A DNA stretch of 64,000 nt from Candidatus Gastranaerophilales bacterium (GCA_944324825.1 CALUXU010000001.1:186001-250000); one strand, 5' to 3'. Shown: positions 54,701-62,345, counted from the first letter of the stretch. Translations and numbers: made by a program. Notes: generated from the sequence alone by a model not told the origin.

Positions 54701-54753
54701 AATATGTACAAAATCAAAATAAGCAATACTAATGTTAAATTGATATTTTCCAT
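54673..54753 (-). CDS. Small hydrophobic peptide, likely type I toxin
   Basis: A 26-codon gene with a very strong ribosome site (AAAGGGGG, five bases before the ATG). The peptide has a short N-terminus (MENIN), a membrane-spanning stretch (LTLVLLILILYIL) and a polar, Lys-ending tail (KNGSYLNK). This matches the shape of type I toxins such as Fst, TxpA or Ldr, which insert into the inner membrane. Its promoter (54847-54875) and an 85-base structured leader with GGACTAA / TTAGTCC pairing precede it. Its 3' end is covered by the antisense RNA. The pair lies inside a cassette bounded by a 184-bp inverted repeat. Sequence families of type I toxins diverge fast, so no named family is claimed. Confidence 0.6.
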   Translation of the reverse strand: MENINLTLVLLILILYILKNGSYLNK

Positions 54754-54846
54754 ATCAACCCCCTTTCTAGCCGGGACTAACCCGAAGTCTGAATGATTAT
54801 TGGCGATTAGTCCTGTTTTCGAAAAGGCATCTTTTACCCTATAGCC

Positions 54847-54875
54847 ATATTAATATAATTTCCTTTATTTGTCTA
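54847..54875 (-). promoter_or_regulatory. Promoter of the small hydrophobic peptide gene
   Basis: On the minus strand: TAGACA (54875-54870), a 17-base spacer, and TAATAT (54852-54847). The predicted leader runs from about 54840 to 54754 and folds through GGACTAA...TTAGTCC. Confidence 0.5.
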
Positions 54876-54903
54876 TCCTTTTATAAAAGCAAAGAATGTA
54901 GAT

Positions 54904-55030
54904 TGAGCTTTCAGCCCAACATTAATGTTTTGTCGGGCTAAAGCCCGACCTATTTTCTAGGCAGCTAAGATAATTGGCGCTCCGAATATTACAATAATTT
55001 CGCCTAGCTTCCTGACTACTTAGCTACTTA
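54904..55030 (+). repeat. Third, rearranged partial copy of the inverted-repeat sequence
   Basis: It repeats CAGCCCAACATTAATGTTTT (as at 54525-54544) and then GGCAGCTAAGATAATTGGCG to CTTCCTGACT (as at 54205-54262), but lacks the 184-bp core. It contains the hairpin GTCGGGC-TAAA-GCCCGAC. Confidence 0.75.
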
Positions 55031-55070
55031 GCCTACTTTCTTCAACGAGTAAGCACAATTCCAACCCAAT

Positions 55071-55100
55071 CCATTTACCCCCATTTACCCCCATTTACCC
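55071..55100. repeat. 10-bp tandem repeat, three perfect units
   Basis: CCATTTACCC three times, with a looser fourth unit at 55107-55118. The reverse form GGGTAAATGG/GGGGTAAAT also occurs near 18926, 18990, 30385 and 57690. Confidence 0.75.
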
Positions 55101-55142
55101 CATCCCACATTTACCCCCCTCTCATTCATTTGAATGATGACA

Positions 55143-55212
55143 GAATAAAAAACCTCTGCCATAATATTATGGCGGAGAGGTAAAAGTACCTCCCGAACCT
55201 GGGGAGATTAGG
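55143..55212. promoter_or_regulatory. Hairpin-rich leader before the 119-residue gene
   Basis: A stem built on CCTCTGCCATAAT / ATTATGGC-GGAGAGG (55153-55180) is followed by AGGTA/TACCT and CTCCC/GGGGAG stems. On the minus strand the first stem is followed by TTTTTTATT, so it may be a terminator for that strand. GGGGAG also serves as the ribosome site of the gene at 55216. No known riboswitch was recognised. Confidence 0.4.
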
Positions 55213-55215
55213 GCA

Positions 55216-55575
55216 ATGCTTAACAACATTGATAACAACTCAAATAACTTAGCACTCAACTCACAACTAGTGCAGCAAGAATCCTTAAACAGTATTCTCG
55301 GAACTTCTGCTGCAAACAAAAATAACAACACAAATAACGTTGATTCCAATTTCCTAATCGATTCCTCTGATATATCCAACAGAGCGCTTCAAATGTATGA
55401 ACACGAGCTGGATGTCAAAAAGTTTACTGAACTCGCAACTTCTGATCCCGAAAACACTTCTCACAACGAACTTGTCGAAGAGCTTTTTACTAAAGGAGTT
55501 GTAGACGTATTTGAAGACAGTACGATAGCAGCGCTTTCAACTAACAAATCTTTACTTGATGACTTAGGGCTCTAA
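55216..55575 (+). CDS. Unknown Asn/Ser-rich small protein
   Basis: A 119-residue protein. The first 55 residues are a low-complexity Asn/Ser/Gln-rich segment. The second half is helical and acidic (NRALQMYEHELDVKKFTELA, then TSHNELVEELFTKGVVDVFE) and ends LDDLGL. There is no signal peptide or membrane helix. A disordered N-terminus with a helical end could suit a secreted substrate or small adaptor. It is the first of three genes between the arms of the inverted repeat and lies 20 bases before the TPR gene. GGGGAG lies ten bases ahead of the ATG. The function is unknown. Confidence 0.6.
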   Translation: MLNNIDNNSNNLALNSQLVQQESLNSILGTSAANKNNNTNNVDSNFLIDSSDISNRALQMYEHELDVKKFTELATSDPENTSHNELVEELFTKGVVDVFEDSTIAALSTNKSLLDDLGL

Positions 55576-55595
55576 ATATGTTATAATATATATGT

Positions 55596-56789
55596 ATGGT
55601 AGAAGTAGTTGGATATCGTGTAGAAGATAATGCTGATATTGAAGAATCCATCATAAATGCAGCAAGGAAGCATTACAAAGATGGGAACTATGATTCCGCA
55701 ATCCGTCTTTATCTGGGATTGCTCAAAACCAGTGCATCATCCAGATTATACATGGATGTCGGATTGTGCTATTACAAAAAAAATAACTACGACACAGCGA
55801 TTGAATACCTTACCCAGGCTGCAACTCTTGATATCAGAAACTCTGTCGCGTTCTCTTATCTCGGGAACTGCTACTTTAGGAAACTGGATGCACAAAAAGC
55901 AATCGAAAACTGGACTATTGCAAGAAGCCTGAGCCCTAAAGACGAGTTTGTTTGTCTTAATCTTGCGATTGCATATTTCGCTAAAAATATGCATTATGAA
56001 TCAGTTTACTACTACGACAAATATCTTAAATACGCCCAAAATAAAGATATCAATCAATACAAAGTAGTTTACCAAAATATATCAAAACAAATGAACGAAG
56101 CAAACGAATATTTTCTTGAAGCAGAAAAACACCGCTCAAGAAACGAAGGGATATTAGCGGAGCAAAATTACTTATCCGCGTATAAAAAATTTCCTATCAT
56201 GCCGGAATACTCTCTTGCTCTCGCTGATTTGTATTTTGAAACAAAAAATTACGCAGGCGCAATTCCTTACTACGAAACAGCAATGAGAGAATTCTCCGAA
56301 AAAAATAAAGAAATATTCTCCCGAATCGCAAATTGTTATGAACGAATTAACGATTACAGGCTCGCATTCTGTTTTTATTCAAGATATCTGAAATACACGA
56401 TTTCTTCTCAAACTGAATATCTTGAAGTCACAAAAAGAATCACAAACCTAAAAAAATTAATCGATATCACCGCTCCTAATATGACACTGGAGCTTGCGAA
56501 AAAATACTACCAAAACAATGAATACTACAAAGCCTTGATTGAATACGAAAATTACAGCATTCTAAATCCTCAAAATGCTGCGGAATATATTTCCATAATC
56601 AACCAACTGAAAAGCTTTGTTAATTCAGAACAAATTATTACAAAACAATATCTCAAAAAGGGCGATGAACTGCTGCAAAAAGGAGAAGCAAAAGGAGCAA
56701 ACAAATACTTCACAGAAGTTATGCACCTGTCCAATCCAAAATCAAGAGAATACAAACTGGCAAAGTCGAAATTAGTAAATGTTAAATAA
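55596..56789 (+). CDS. Tetratricopeptide-repeat protein, second gene of the cassette
   Basis: A 397-residue protein with TPR-type repeats along most of its length: ARKHYKDGNYDSAIRLYLGL, YMDVGLCYYKKNNYDTAIEY, SYLGNCYFRKLDAQKAIENW, ADLYFETKNYAGAIPYYETA and others. These form a helical scaffold for protein binding. It has no signal peptide and is probably cytoplasmic. The start ATG has no ribosome site but a TATAAT eight bases upstream, so a leaderless transcript is possible. It overlaps the next gene by 11 bases. Its partners are unknown. Confidence 0.82.
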   Translation: MVEVVGYRVEDNADIEESIINAARKHYKDGNYDSAIRLYLGLLKTSASSRLYMDVGLCYYKKNNYDTAIEYLTQAATLDIRNSVAFSYLGNCYFRKLDAQKAIENWTIARSLSPKDEFVCLNLAIAYFAKNMHYESVYYYDKYLKYAQNKDINQYKVVYQNISKQMNEANEYFLEAEKHRSRNEGILAEQNYLSAYKKFPIMPEYSLALADLYFETKNYAGAIPYYETAMREFSEKNKEIFSRIANCYERINDYRLAFCFYSRYLKYTISSQTEYLEVTKRITNLKKLIDITAPNMTLELAKKYYQNNEYYKALIEYENYSILNPQNAAEYISIINQLKSFVNSEQIITKQYLKKGDELLQKGEAKGANKYFTEVMHLSNPKSREYKLAKSKLVNVK

Positions 56790-57237
56790 GTTTCAAAAAT
56801 TCTTTTATTCAAAAATCCTCGGGAGAAAATATTACAGAACAGGACACTGTCTGGGCTGCGGAAGATGCTGCAAAAAAATATACGTTAAACACGCAAAAGG
56901 AATCATTCAGGACGAAAAAGAGTTTGAAAACCTGAAATACCAGCACAGGTTTTATACGTACTTAAAAGTTATCGACAAAGACGAAACAGGGCTTGTATTT
57001 GAATGCACAAATCTGGACCCCGAAACACATAAATGCAAAATCCACAAAACACGCCCGGGAATATGCAGAAGATATCCGCAAGAAGAACTGTTTTCAATGG
57101 GCGGCGCACTATCGGAAGACTGCGGTTACAAGATGGAGCCCATAATACCGTTCAGCGAAGTTTTTCTTACGATTCAAAAAAAATCACAGCCTGAGAAAAA
57201 ATCTTTTTTCCAAAAACTCTTTAAGATTAGTAAATAG
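56779..57237 (+). CDS. YkgJ-family cysteine-cluster protein
   Basis: A 152-residue protein with the cysteine pattern of the YkgJ/UPF0153 family: CLGCGRCCKK (about 24-33), then CTNLDPETHKCKIHKTRPGI with CRRYP, and a last SEDCGYKM. These eight or so cysteines probably bind zinc or an iron-sulphur cluster. The family's biochemical role is poorly known; some members are linked to flagellin N-methylation (FliB). That makes a link to the neighbouring flagellar gene conceivable, but such a role would be inference only. It overlaps the TPR gene by 11 bases and is the last gene of the cassette before the right arm. Confidence 0.82.
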   Translation: MLNKFQKFFYSKILGRKYYRTGHCLGCGRCCKKIYVKHAKGIIQDEKEFENLKYQHRFYTYLKVIDKDETGLVFECTNLDPETHKCKIHKTRPGICRRYPQEELFSMGGALSEDCGYKMEPIIPFSEVFLTIQKKSQPEKKSFFQKLFKISK

Positions 57238-57247
57238 TGATTAAGAA

Positions 57248-57597
57248 TTGTAGGTTGGGGTTTCTTGAATTCTACCCCAACAAATTATTAATGCTGCGTG
57301 AATCATCTGCCTCTTTGGGGGAGAGGCCGCAGATGTGTTTGAACAAAGTGAAAACTACAGATGCGAGTGAGGGTTGATTGAAAGGTTTGTTTTTGGTGTG
57401 ACTTACCCTCACCCGAATTTCTAAGTTCACTACCGTTCACTAAGAAATTCATCCCTCTCCCTCTGAGAGGGATGAAAGCCCACTATTCTGAAGCTGTACC
57501 TACTCATTGAAGAAAGTAGCTAAGTAGCTATGAAGTCAAGAAGCTAGGCGAAATTATTGTAATATTCGAAGCGCCAATTATCTTAGCTGCCTAACTG
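57248..57597. repeat. Right arm of a long inverted repeat
   Basis: The core 57306-57489 is the exact reverse complement of 54337-54520. The outer part (57530-57593) mirrors 54205-54270 with few changes, and 57250-57268 mirrors 54562-54580. The arms enclose about 2.8 kb. The stretch 57598-57762 before thrS holds the thrS promoter and the stem GGGG-TCCA-CCCC (57678-57689), with no gene. Confidence 0.9.
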
Positions 57598-57762
57598 CTC
57601 GACTACTTAGCAGCATTTCTTCTCACTTAATCACTTATTCATGTTTTAGTGATAAAATAATAATTGTACAGTTAGGGGGGTCCACCCCGGGGGTAAATAT
57701 TGGAATAAATGTTGTTATTTCAAAGAAAATTTACCAAACACCCAAAGGACAGAAAGATTATT

Positions 57763-59550
57763 ATGGAAAAAAACAACGAAACTTTGTCTATTCTTAGACA
57801 CTCCGCATCACACATCATGGCGCAAGCTGTTCAGAAGCTGTTTCCGCAAGCAAAGTTGGCTATCGGACCTTCTACGGCTGACGGATTCTACTACGATTTT
57901 GATTTAACCGACGGGTACTCATTCACCCACGATGATTTAGAAAAAATCGAAGAAGAAATGAAAAATATCCTTAAACAAAATCTTACATTTGAAAGAGTTA
58001 ATGTAGAAGATGTTGATGCCCAAATCGCCGAATTTAAAGCTGAAGGCGAAATCTACAAAGCAGAATTACTGGAAGAACACAGAAACGACAATCCGACACT
58101 TTATCTTACAAAAGACAAAGACGGAAACATTCTGTTTAACGACCTTTGTGCAGGACCGCACGTTCCTAACACATCTTATATAAAAGGAAACGCAATTAAA
58201 TTATTAAAGGTTGCAGGTGCCTATTGGAGAGGGGATGAAAAAAACAAAATGCTCCAAAGAATTTATGCAACTGCATACTGGAATAAAGAAGATTTACAAA
58301 ACTACCTGACTTTCCTCGAAGAAGCAGAAAAACGCGACCACAGAAAACTCGGGAAACAGCTTGACCTCTTCTCTGTCAGAGAAGAAATCGGCGGCGGACT
58401 TGTCCTATGGCATCCAAACCTTGCTGTCGTCAGAGAAGAAATCGAAAACTACTGGAGAACCGAGCACAGAAAACGCGGCTACGTTATTGTTAACACTCCA
58501 CAAATCGCAAAATCTAAGCTCTGGGAAATATCAGGTCACATGGACCACTACAAAGAAAATATGTTCTTTATACAAAAAGACGAAGATTCAGAAGACCAAT
58601 TTGTAGTAAAACCGATGAACTGTCCGTTCCATATCTTGATTTATCAAGCAAACAGACATTCATACCGTTCACTGCCACTTAGAATGGCAGAACTCGGAAC
58701 TGTTTACAGAAAAGAAAAATCAGGTGCTCTGGCAGGATTAACACGTGTTCAAGGCTTCACCCAAGATGATGCTCACATCTTCTGTACACCGGAACAACTA
58801 GTCGGAGAAATTAACGAAATTATTGATTTCGTATCTGATACGATGAAAATCTTCAACATGAATTTTGAAGTTGAACTCTCAACACGTCCTGAAAGCTACG
58901 TCGGGGAACTTGCTAATTGGGAACTCGCAGAAGCAGGGCTTAAAGAAGCAATGGACAAACGAGGAATGAAATACGATATCAACGAAGGCGACGGTGCTTT
59001 CTACGGACCGAAAATCGATTTCAAGGTAAAAGATGCCATCGGAAGAACATGGCAATGTGCAACTATTCAGCTTGATTTCAACTTGCCTGAACGTTTCGGT
59101 ATAAAATATCAGGATAAAGACGGCAGCATGAAAACTCCGGTTATGTTACACAGAGTTGTATTCGGTTCTATGGAAAGATTCCACGGTATCCTGATTGAAC
59201 ACTATGCAGGTGCATTCCCTGCCTGGCTCGCTCCAAATCAGGTTACAATCGTTCCTATCTCTAACGATAAACATACTGATTACGCAGAAGAAGTTTATAA
59301 AAAAATGCGTGCACAAGGTATCAGAGTTCAACTCGATGACCGCTCTGAAAGTATGAACTATAAAATCAGAGAAGCATTGCAAGACCACAAAGTACCTTAC
59401 GTTTGTGTTGTAGGTGATAAAGAAAAAGAATCTAACTCACTTGCCGTCAGAAAACGCGGCGTAGGACAAATCGGCGTATTTAACGTAGATGATTTTATCA
59501 ACAAACTCTTGGATGAAATTAAAACTAAAGGAGTTAATGAAATCTCATAA
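57763..59550 (+). CDS. thrS: Threonyl-tRNA synthetase lacking the TGS domain
   Basis: Class II synthetase that charges tRNA-Thr. From ATG 57763 the protein has 595 residues and begins at the editing (N2) domain (ILRHSASHIMAQAVQKLFPQ). The usual N-terminal TGS domain of about 60 residues is absent, as in some other bacteria. Zinc and active-site marks are VVKPMNCPFHILIYQ (with the Cys), ELGTVYRKEKSGAL (motif 2) and CATIQLDFNLPERFG. The C-terminal anticodon domain begins near QVTIVPIS. The upstream in-frame start (57709) would add residues unlike relatives. No T-box is visible upstream. A terminator follows directly. Confidence 0.94.
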   Translation: MEKNNETLSILRHSASHIMAQAVQKLFPQAKLAIGPSTADGFYYDFDLTDGYSFTHDDLEKIEEEMKNILKQNLTFERVNVEDVDAQIAEFKAEGEIYKAELLEEHRNDNPTLYLTKDKDGNILFNDLCAGPHVPNTSYIKGNAIKLLKVAGAYWRGDEKNKMLQRIYATAYWNKEDLQNYLTFLEEAEKRDHRKLGKQLDLFSVREEIGGGLVLWHPNLAVVREEIENYWRTEHRKRGYVIVNTPQIAKSKLWEISGHMDHYKENMFFIQKDEDSEDQFVVKPMNCPFHILIYQANRHSYRSLPLRMAELGTVYRKEKSGALAGLTRVQGFTQDDAHIFCTPEQLVGEINEIIDFVSDTMKIFNMNFEVELSTRPESYVGELANWELAEAGLKEAMDKRGMKYDINEGDGAFYGPKIDFKVKDAIGRTWQCATIQLDFNLPERFGIKYQDKDGSMKTPVMLHRVVFGSMERFHGILIEHYAGAFPAWLAPNQVTIVPISNDKHTDYAEEVYKKMRAQGIRVQLDDRSESMNYKIREALQDHKVPYVCVVGDKEKESNSLAVRKRGVGQIGVFNVDDFINKLLDEIKTKGVNEIS

Positions 59551-59552
59551 AT

Positions 59553-59585
59553 AAAAGGCGGAACTATAAGTTCCGCCTTTTTATT
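59553..59585. terminator. Bidirectional terminator after thrS
   Basis: Perfect 13-bp stem AAAAGGCGGAACT / AGTTCCGCCTTTT with a 3-base loop. It serves thrS and the convergent EF-hand gene, whose stop codon it nearly touches. Confidence 0.9.
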
Positions 59586-60228
59586 ATTGAACCATATTAT
59601 TTGGGTCAGATTTAAACTCATTCATTGCTTTATCCAGCTGGAACGTTTTATGGATTTCACCAAATAAAGCTTTGGCATTCTGAACATTTTGCTTCATATA
59701 CAATGCCATTGAGGCATCTTCACCCTTATTTGTTATCACTCCATCAAGATTCTTAACATCACATTTTGTTTGATCACCATCTAACATATCAGCAGCCATT
59801 GTTGATGTCGCATATTCTGCAATATCAACCTTTCCGTCACCGTTTAAATCTAATGCTTCTGCCGTAAAATCAGGGTTTACAACTGGAGTATTCGGATTTT
59901 TAGCCAGAATTTCCTTATTCATTGATTCAATCTTTTGTTTGTCTGCATCAAATTTTTGGTTTAATTCTGCAACAGAAACTTCTGTCTTTTTGCCCAATTC
60001 TTCATAAGCATTGCCCATCAAAGCTTTATATGAATATTGTCCGTTTGGAATATATCTGTACTCAAAATTAATCGGCGGCATTGGTGTTCTTGCAATATCT
60101 TTTACATAGGTCATATAGTTATTGGTTGCATTTCTGCCGTACTTAACTTCAGGATTAGCAACCTTTTTGTCATATATCCCATTTTGACCATTAATAAATG
60201 CTTTATTATTACTTACAGAATATACCAT
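59584..60228 (-). CDS. EF-hand-containing protein of unknown function
   Basis: A 214-residue protein from ATG 60228, which has GGAGGT five bases upstream; a longer frame to 60243 does not use this site. A calcium-binding EF-hand or dockerin-like loop, LDLNGDGKVDIAEYA (about residues 125-139), is clear. A looser second acidic patch follows (DMLDGDQTKCDVKNLDGV). The rest is helical and polar, with no signal peptide. Other unknown proteins here (8020, 28434) share its short, uncleaved Asn/Ser-rich N-terminus. The role is unknown; calcium-linked structural or regulatory functions are typical of such loops. Confidence 0.65.
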   Translation of the reverse strand: MVYSVSNNKAFINGQNGIYDKKVANPEVKYGRNATNNYMTYVKDIARTPMPPINFEYRYIPNGQYSYKALMGNAYEELGKKTEVSVAELNQKFDADKQKIESMNKEILAKNPNTPVVNPDFTAEALDLNGDGKVDIAEYATSTMAADMLDGDQTKCDVKNLDGVITNKGEDASMALYMKQNVQNAKALFGEIHKTFQLDKAMNEFKSDPNNMVQ

Positions 60229-60305
60229 AGTATACCTCCACACACACTTTTATACTCTATATAAAACAAAGTGTGCGAAAAAATTGCTTACTATGTTAAG
60301 AATAA

Positions 60306-61361
60306 TTAAAATGTTTCTGTTTTATACGGATAGGCGCTGTCATCATTGATTACTATCTGGCTGTTAACCTCAAGCTGCGGAATAACCGCTGCGGAAACAA
60401 CAGAACGGTTCTTAACATAATAAATGCTATCACTCTGAATATAATCACAAATAGTTTTTTCCAAATTAACCCCGAAATGCTGATTAATCTCTTTAATAAA
60501 ATAGCAAGGGCTTGTTACATTAATCTCTATTATCTGTTCATTTACAACATCTAACCCTGCCATAGGAATACCCATTTTATTAAGCTCTCGGGCAACTCGT
60601 TTGAAATTCTCCTCCTCAGAGAAAGTCAGCTTACTCTTTCTGATATAGCTGTCATTATGTGTATTGAATTTAAAATCATCATTCGTCGGAAGTTTAAGTA
60701 CACATTCGGACAACACCTCGTCACCAAGTGTCAAAACACGTTTGTCGCCAAACTTGATATCAGGGATGTATTTTTGAACCATAACAAGCGAATTCTCATT
60801 ATTTGTTAACGTATCTATAATAGAACGGGTATTCGGATCCCCGATATGAAGGTACATTACATTTTTCCCGAAACATTGGTTCAACGGCTTCAAAACAATT
60901 TCACCGCATTCGTTAAGAAAATCCTCTATTCTTGAACGGCTTGCGGATACAAGATATTTCGGCATCAAATCAGAGAATAAGGCCGTATGAATCTTTTCGT
61001 TAAAGTTTCTTATTGCGCGAGGGTCATTTATTATTTTTGTATTCTTAACAAAATCAAGAATATATGTTGCGCTCAAATAATCACTATCTACCGGCGGATC
61101 AGGGCGGAACATTACTAAATCAAAATCTTCTATTTTTAAGTTTAAAATCTCGTCACGGTAAAAAATGTTATCGTTTAACACATAAGATTGATAAGCTCTG
61201 GCAAAAGCATCTTGTTTTTCCATATACAAACCGTTAATCGTTGTAATGCAAACCTCGTTGCCTCTTTCTAAAAACTCTTTGATTAACCAGAAGTTTGTTA
61301 CAAGATTATTAAATTCAAAATACTTTAGTTCAATCTTATCTATTACAAAAAGAATATTCAT
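60306..61361 (-). CDS. gshB: Glutathione synthetase-like ATP-grasp enzyme
   Basis: A 351-residue protein with the prokaryotic GshB arrangement: an N-terminal substrate-binding domain (MNILFVIDKIELKYF to MFRPDPPVDSDYLSATYIL, the R-x-D-P-P motif) and an ATP-grasp domain. The ATP-grasp shows EIVLKPLNQCFGKNVMYL, VMVQKYIPDIKFGDKRVL and AGLDVVNEQIIEINVTSPC (metal-binding Glu and Asn). GshB joins gamma-glutamylcysteine and glycine. The match of the N-terminal motif makes it more than a generic ATP-grasp protein, but a related peptide ligase cannot be excluded since no gshA is in view. A GAAAGGGAC site precedes the ATG. Confidence 0.85.
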   Translation of the reverse strand: MNILFVIDKIELKYFEFNNLVTNFWLIKEFLERGNEVCITTINGLYMEKQDAFARAYQSYVLNDNIFYRDEILNLKIEDFDLVMFRPDPPVDSDYLSATYILDFVKNTKIINDPRAIRNFNEKIHTALFSDLMPKYLVSASRSRIEDFLNECGEIVLKPLNQCFGKNVMYLHIGDPNTRSIIDTLTNNENSLVMVQKYIPDIKFGDKRVLTLGDEVLSECVLKLPTNDDFKFNTHNDSYIRKSKLTFSEEENFKRVARELNKMGIPMAGLDVVNEQIIEINVTSPCYFIKEINQHFGVNLEKTICDYIQSDSIYYVKNRSVVSAAVIPQLEVNSQIVINDDSAYPYKTETF

Positions 61362-61436
61362 ATATGTCCCTTTCTCCCCGATAACAAAATAATGGTAACA
61401 TTAAAACAAAATTTCAACAACTATCATAAGCTAATA

Positions 61437-61450
61437 TCCCCCTTCCGGCA
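61437..61450. other. 14-base match to the tRNA-Thr 3' end
   Basis: TCCCCCTTCCGGCA is identical to bases 29053-29066 of the tRNA-Thr gene, with no other tRNA parts around it. It could be an old attachment-site remnant or chance. Confidence 0.3.
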
Positions 61451-61592
61451 TAGTTAAATAACCCGGTTAGTATATCAACCTGACCGTAGCCGAGAATTAT
61501 TGTTTAGTAAATAACTGTAAAGAACTATTAATAATTTAGCAATTTATTTTTTTCACAGAATTTAAACTCCATAGAAAAGAAAAGGAATATTT

Positions 61593-61742
61593 ATGACATC
61601 AACCACTATCGAAAAGAATTATACTACCAACTCTATTATTAAAGATTGGCTAACACTCAAAGTTAAATTTAATGAAAAGATTAACGACGAATCAATAGAA
61701 AAATTAATAGATAAACTCGGTATAACAGTAGAAGAAATGTAA
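61593..61742 (+). CDS. Small unknown protein (49 residues)
   Basis: A short gene with an AAAGGAAT site seven bases before the ATG, encoding 49 residues: a polar start (MTSTTIEKNYTTN), then WLTLKVKFNEKINDESIEKL and an end GITVEEM. The composition is that of a real protein. It is mostly helical, with no membrane segment or signal. It lies 110 bases upstream of the 84-residue gene on the same strand, and both may be co-transcribed. The family is unknown. The preceding 230 bases hold the gshB promoter region and the tRNA-like 14-mer. Confidence 0.55.
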   Translation: MTSTTIEKNYTTNSIIKDWLTLKVKFNEKINDESIEKLIDKLGITVEEM

Positions 61743-61852
61743 CGAACTTGTAACATTTAAGCAATTATTTACCCTCAAAATCCTTTATATACATGGGAAT
61801 GAAAAATAAGTTGAGCATTCTCAAACGGTTATTAATTATTGGGGAATAAGTT

Positions 61853-62107
61853 ATGGCAGTTGGTGCACAAGATTACATCGACAAATTACTTGTTAAAAAA
61901 TATGCAGGCAAGCAGGTAGAAAACCATGAAGATATCGTTAACAAAATGGTTGACCCTAACAAAATGATGGAAACAATGAACGACATTGCAGCCGTTCAAA
62001 GAAACATGCTTGCTCTTTCTAATAAATTAAGTTGTATCTGTTCGCAAATTAATGCAAAAGCAAGATATAAATCGGGACAACGATTTATGAAAAATTTTAA
62101 TGGTTAA
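61853..62107 (+). CDS. Small unknown protein (84 residues)
   Basis: An 84-residue protein, mostly helical: AQDYIDKLLVKKYAGKQVEN, then MMETMNDIAAVQRNMLALSN and a Cys-containing region (KLSCICSQINAKARYKSGQR). A C-x-C pair at about residues 61-63 may bind metal or form a disulphide. There is no membrane segment. A GGGG ribosome site lies nine bases before the ATG and a strong terminator 24 bases after the stop. Small size, a good terminator and even codon use suggest a real, possibly well-expressed gene. The family was not recognised. Confidence 0.65.
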   Translation: MAVGAQDYIDKLLVKKYAGKQVENHEDIVNKMVDPNKMMETMNDIAAVQRNMLALSNKLSCICSQINAKARYKSGQRFMKNFNG

Positions 62108-62130
62108 GTGTATAAGGTATGTTATGAATC

Positions 62131-62162
62131 AAAGCCCCGAGGGAACCTCAGGGCTTTTTTTT
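62131..62162 (+). terminator. Terminator after the 84-residue gene
   Basis: Stem AAAGCCCCGAGG / CCTCAGGGCTTT (one mismatch) with loop GAA and T8. Confidence 0.88.
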
Positions 62163-62174
62163 AATCTTTATTAG

Positions 62175-62345
62175 CTCTGCTCGCAATCCGCTACTTGGTT
62201 GCTCGCATTAAACGGCGTTACGCATTTCGCCTTCGCGAAACGCTCCAGCCTCTGCTCGCAATCCGCTACTTGGTTGCTCGCATTAAACGGCGTTACGCAT
62301 TTCGCCTTCGCGAAACGCTCCAGCCTCTGCTCGCAATCCGCTACT
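62175..62345. repeat. 75-bp tandem repeat reaching into the ftsZ stop codon
   Basis: Two full identical 75-bp units (62175-62249, 62250-62324) and a partial third of about 21 bases that ends in the ftsZ stop (TAG = 62343-62341). Each unit contains the palindrome TTTCGC-CTTC-GCGAAA and is far richer in GC than its surroundings. Confidence 0.9.

Noticed and set aside
54601-55215. SRP RNA or another standard housekeeping RNA in this gap
   Set aside because: The conserved SRP loop sequence (GGAAGG near AGCAG) is absent; the transcript unit at 54620 is better explained as an antisense RNA.
57600-57762. T-box riboswitch ahead of thrS
   Set aside because: The GC-rich stem GGGG-TCCA-CCCC lacks the T-box core sequence, a specifier loop and a following terminator.
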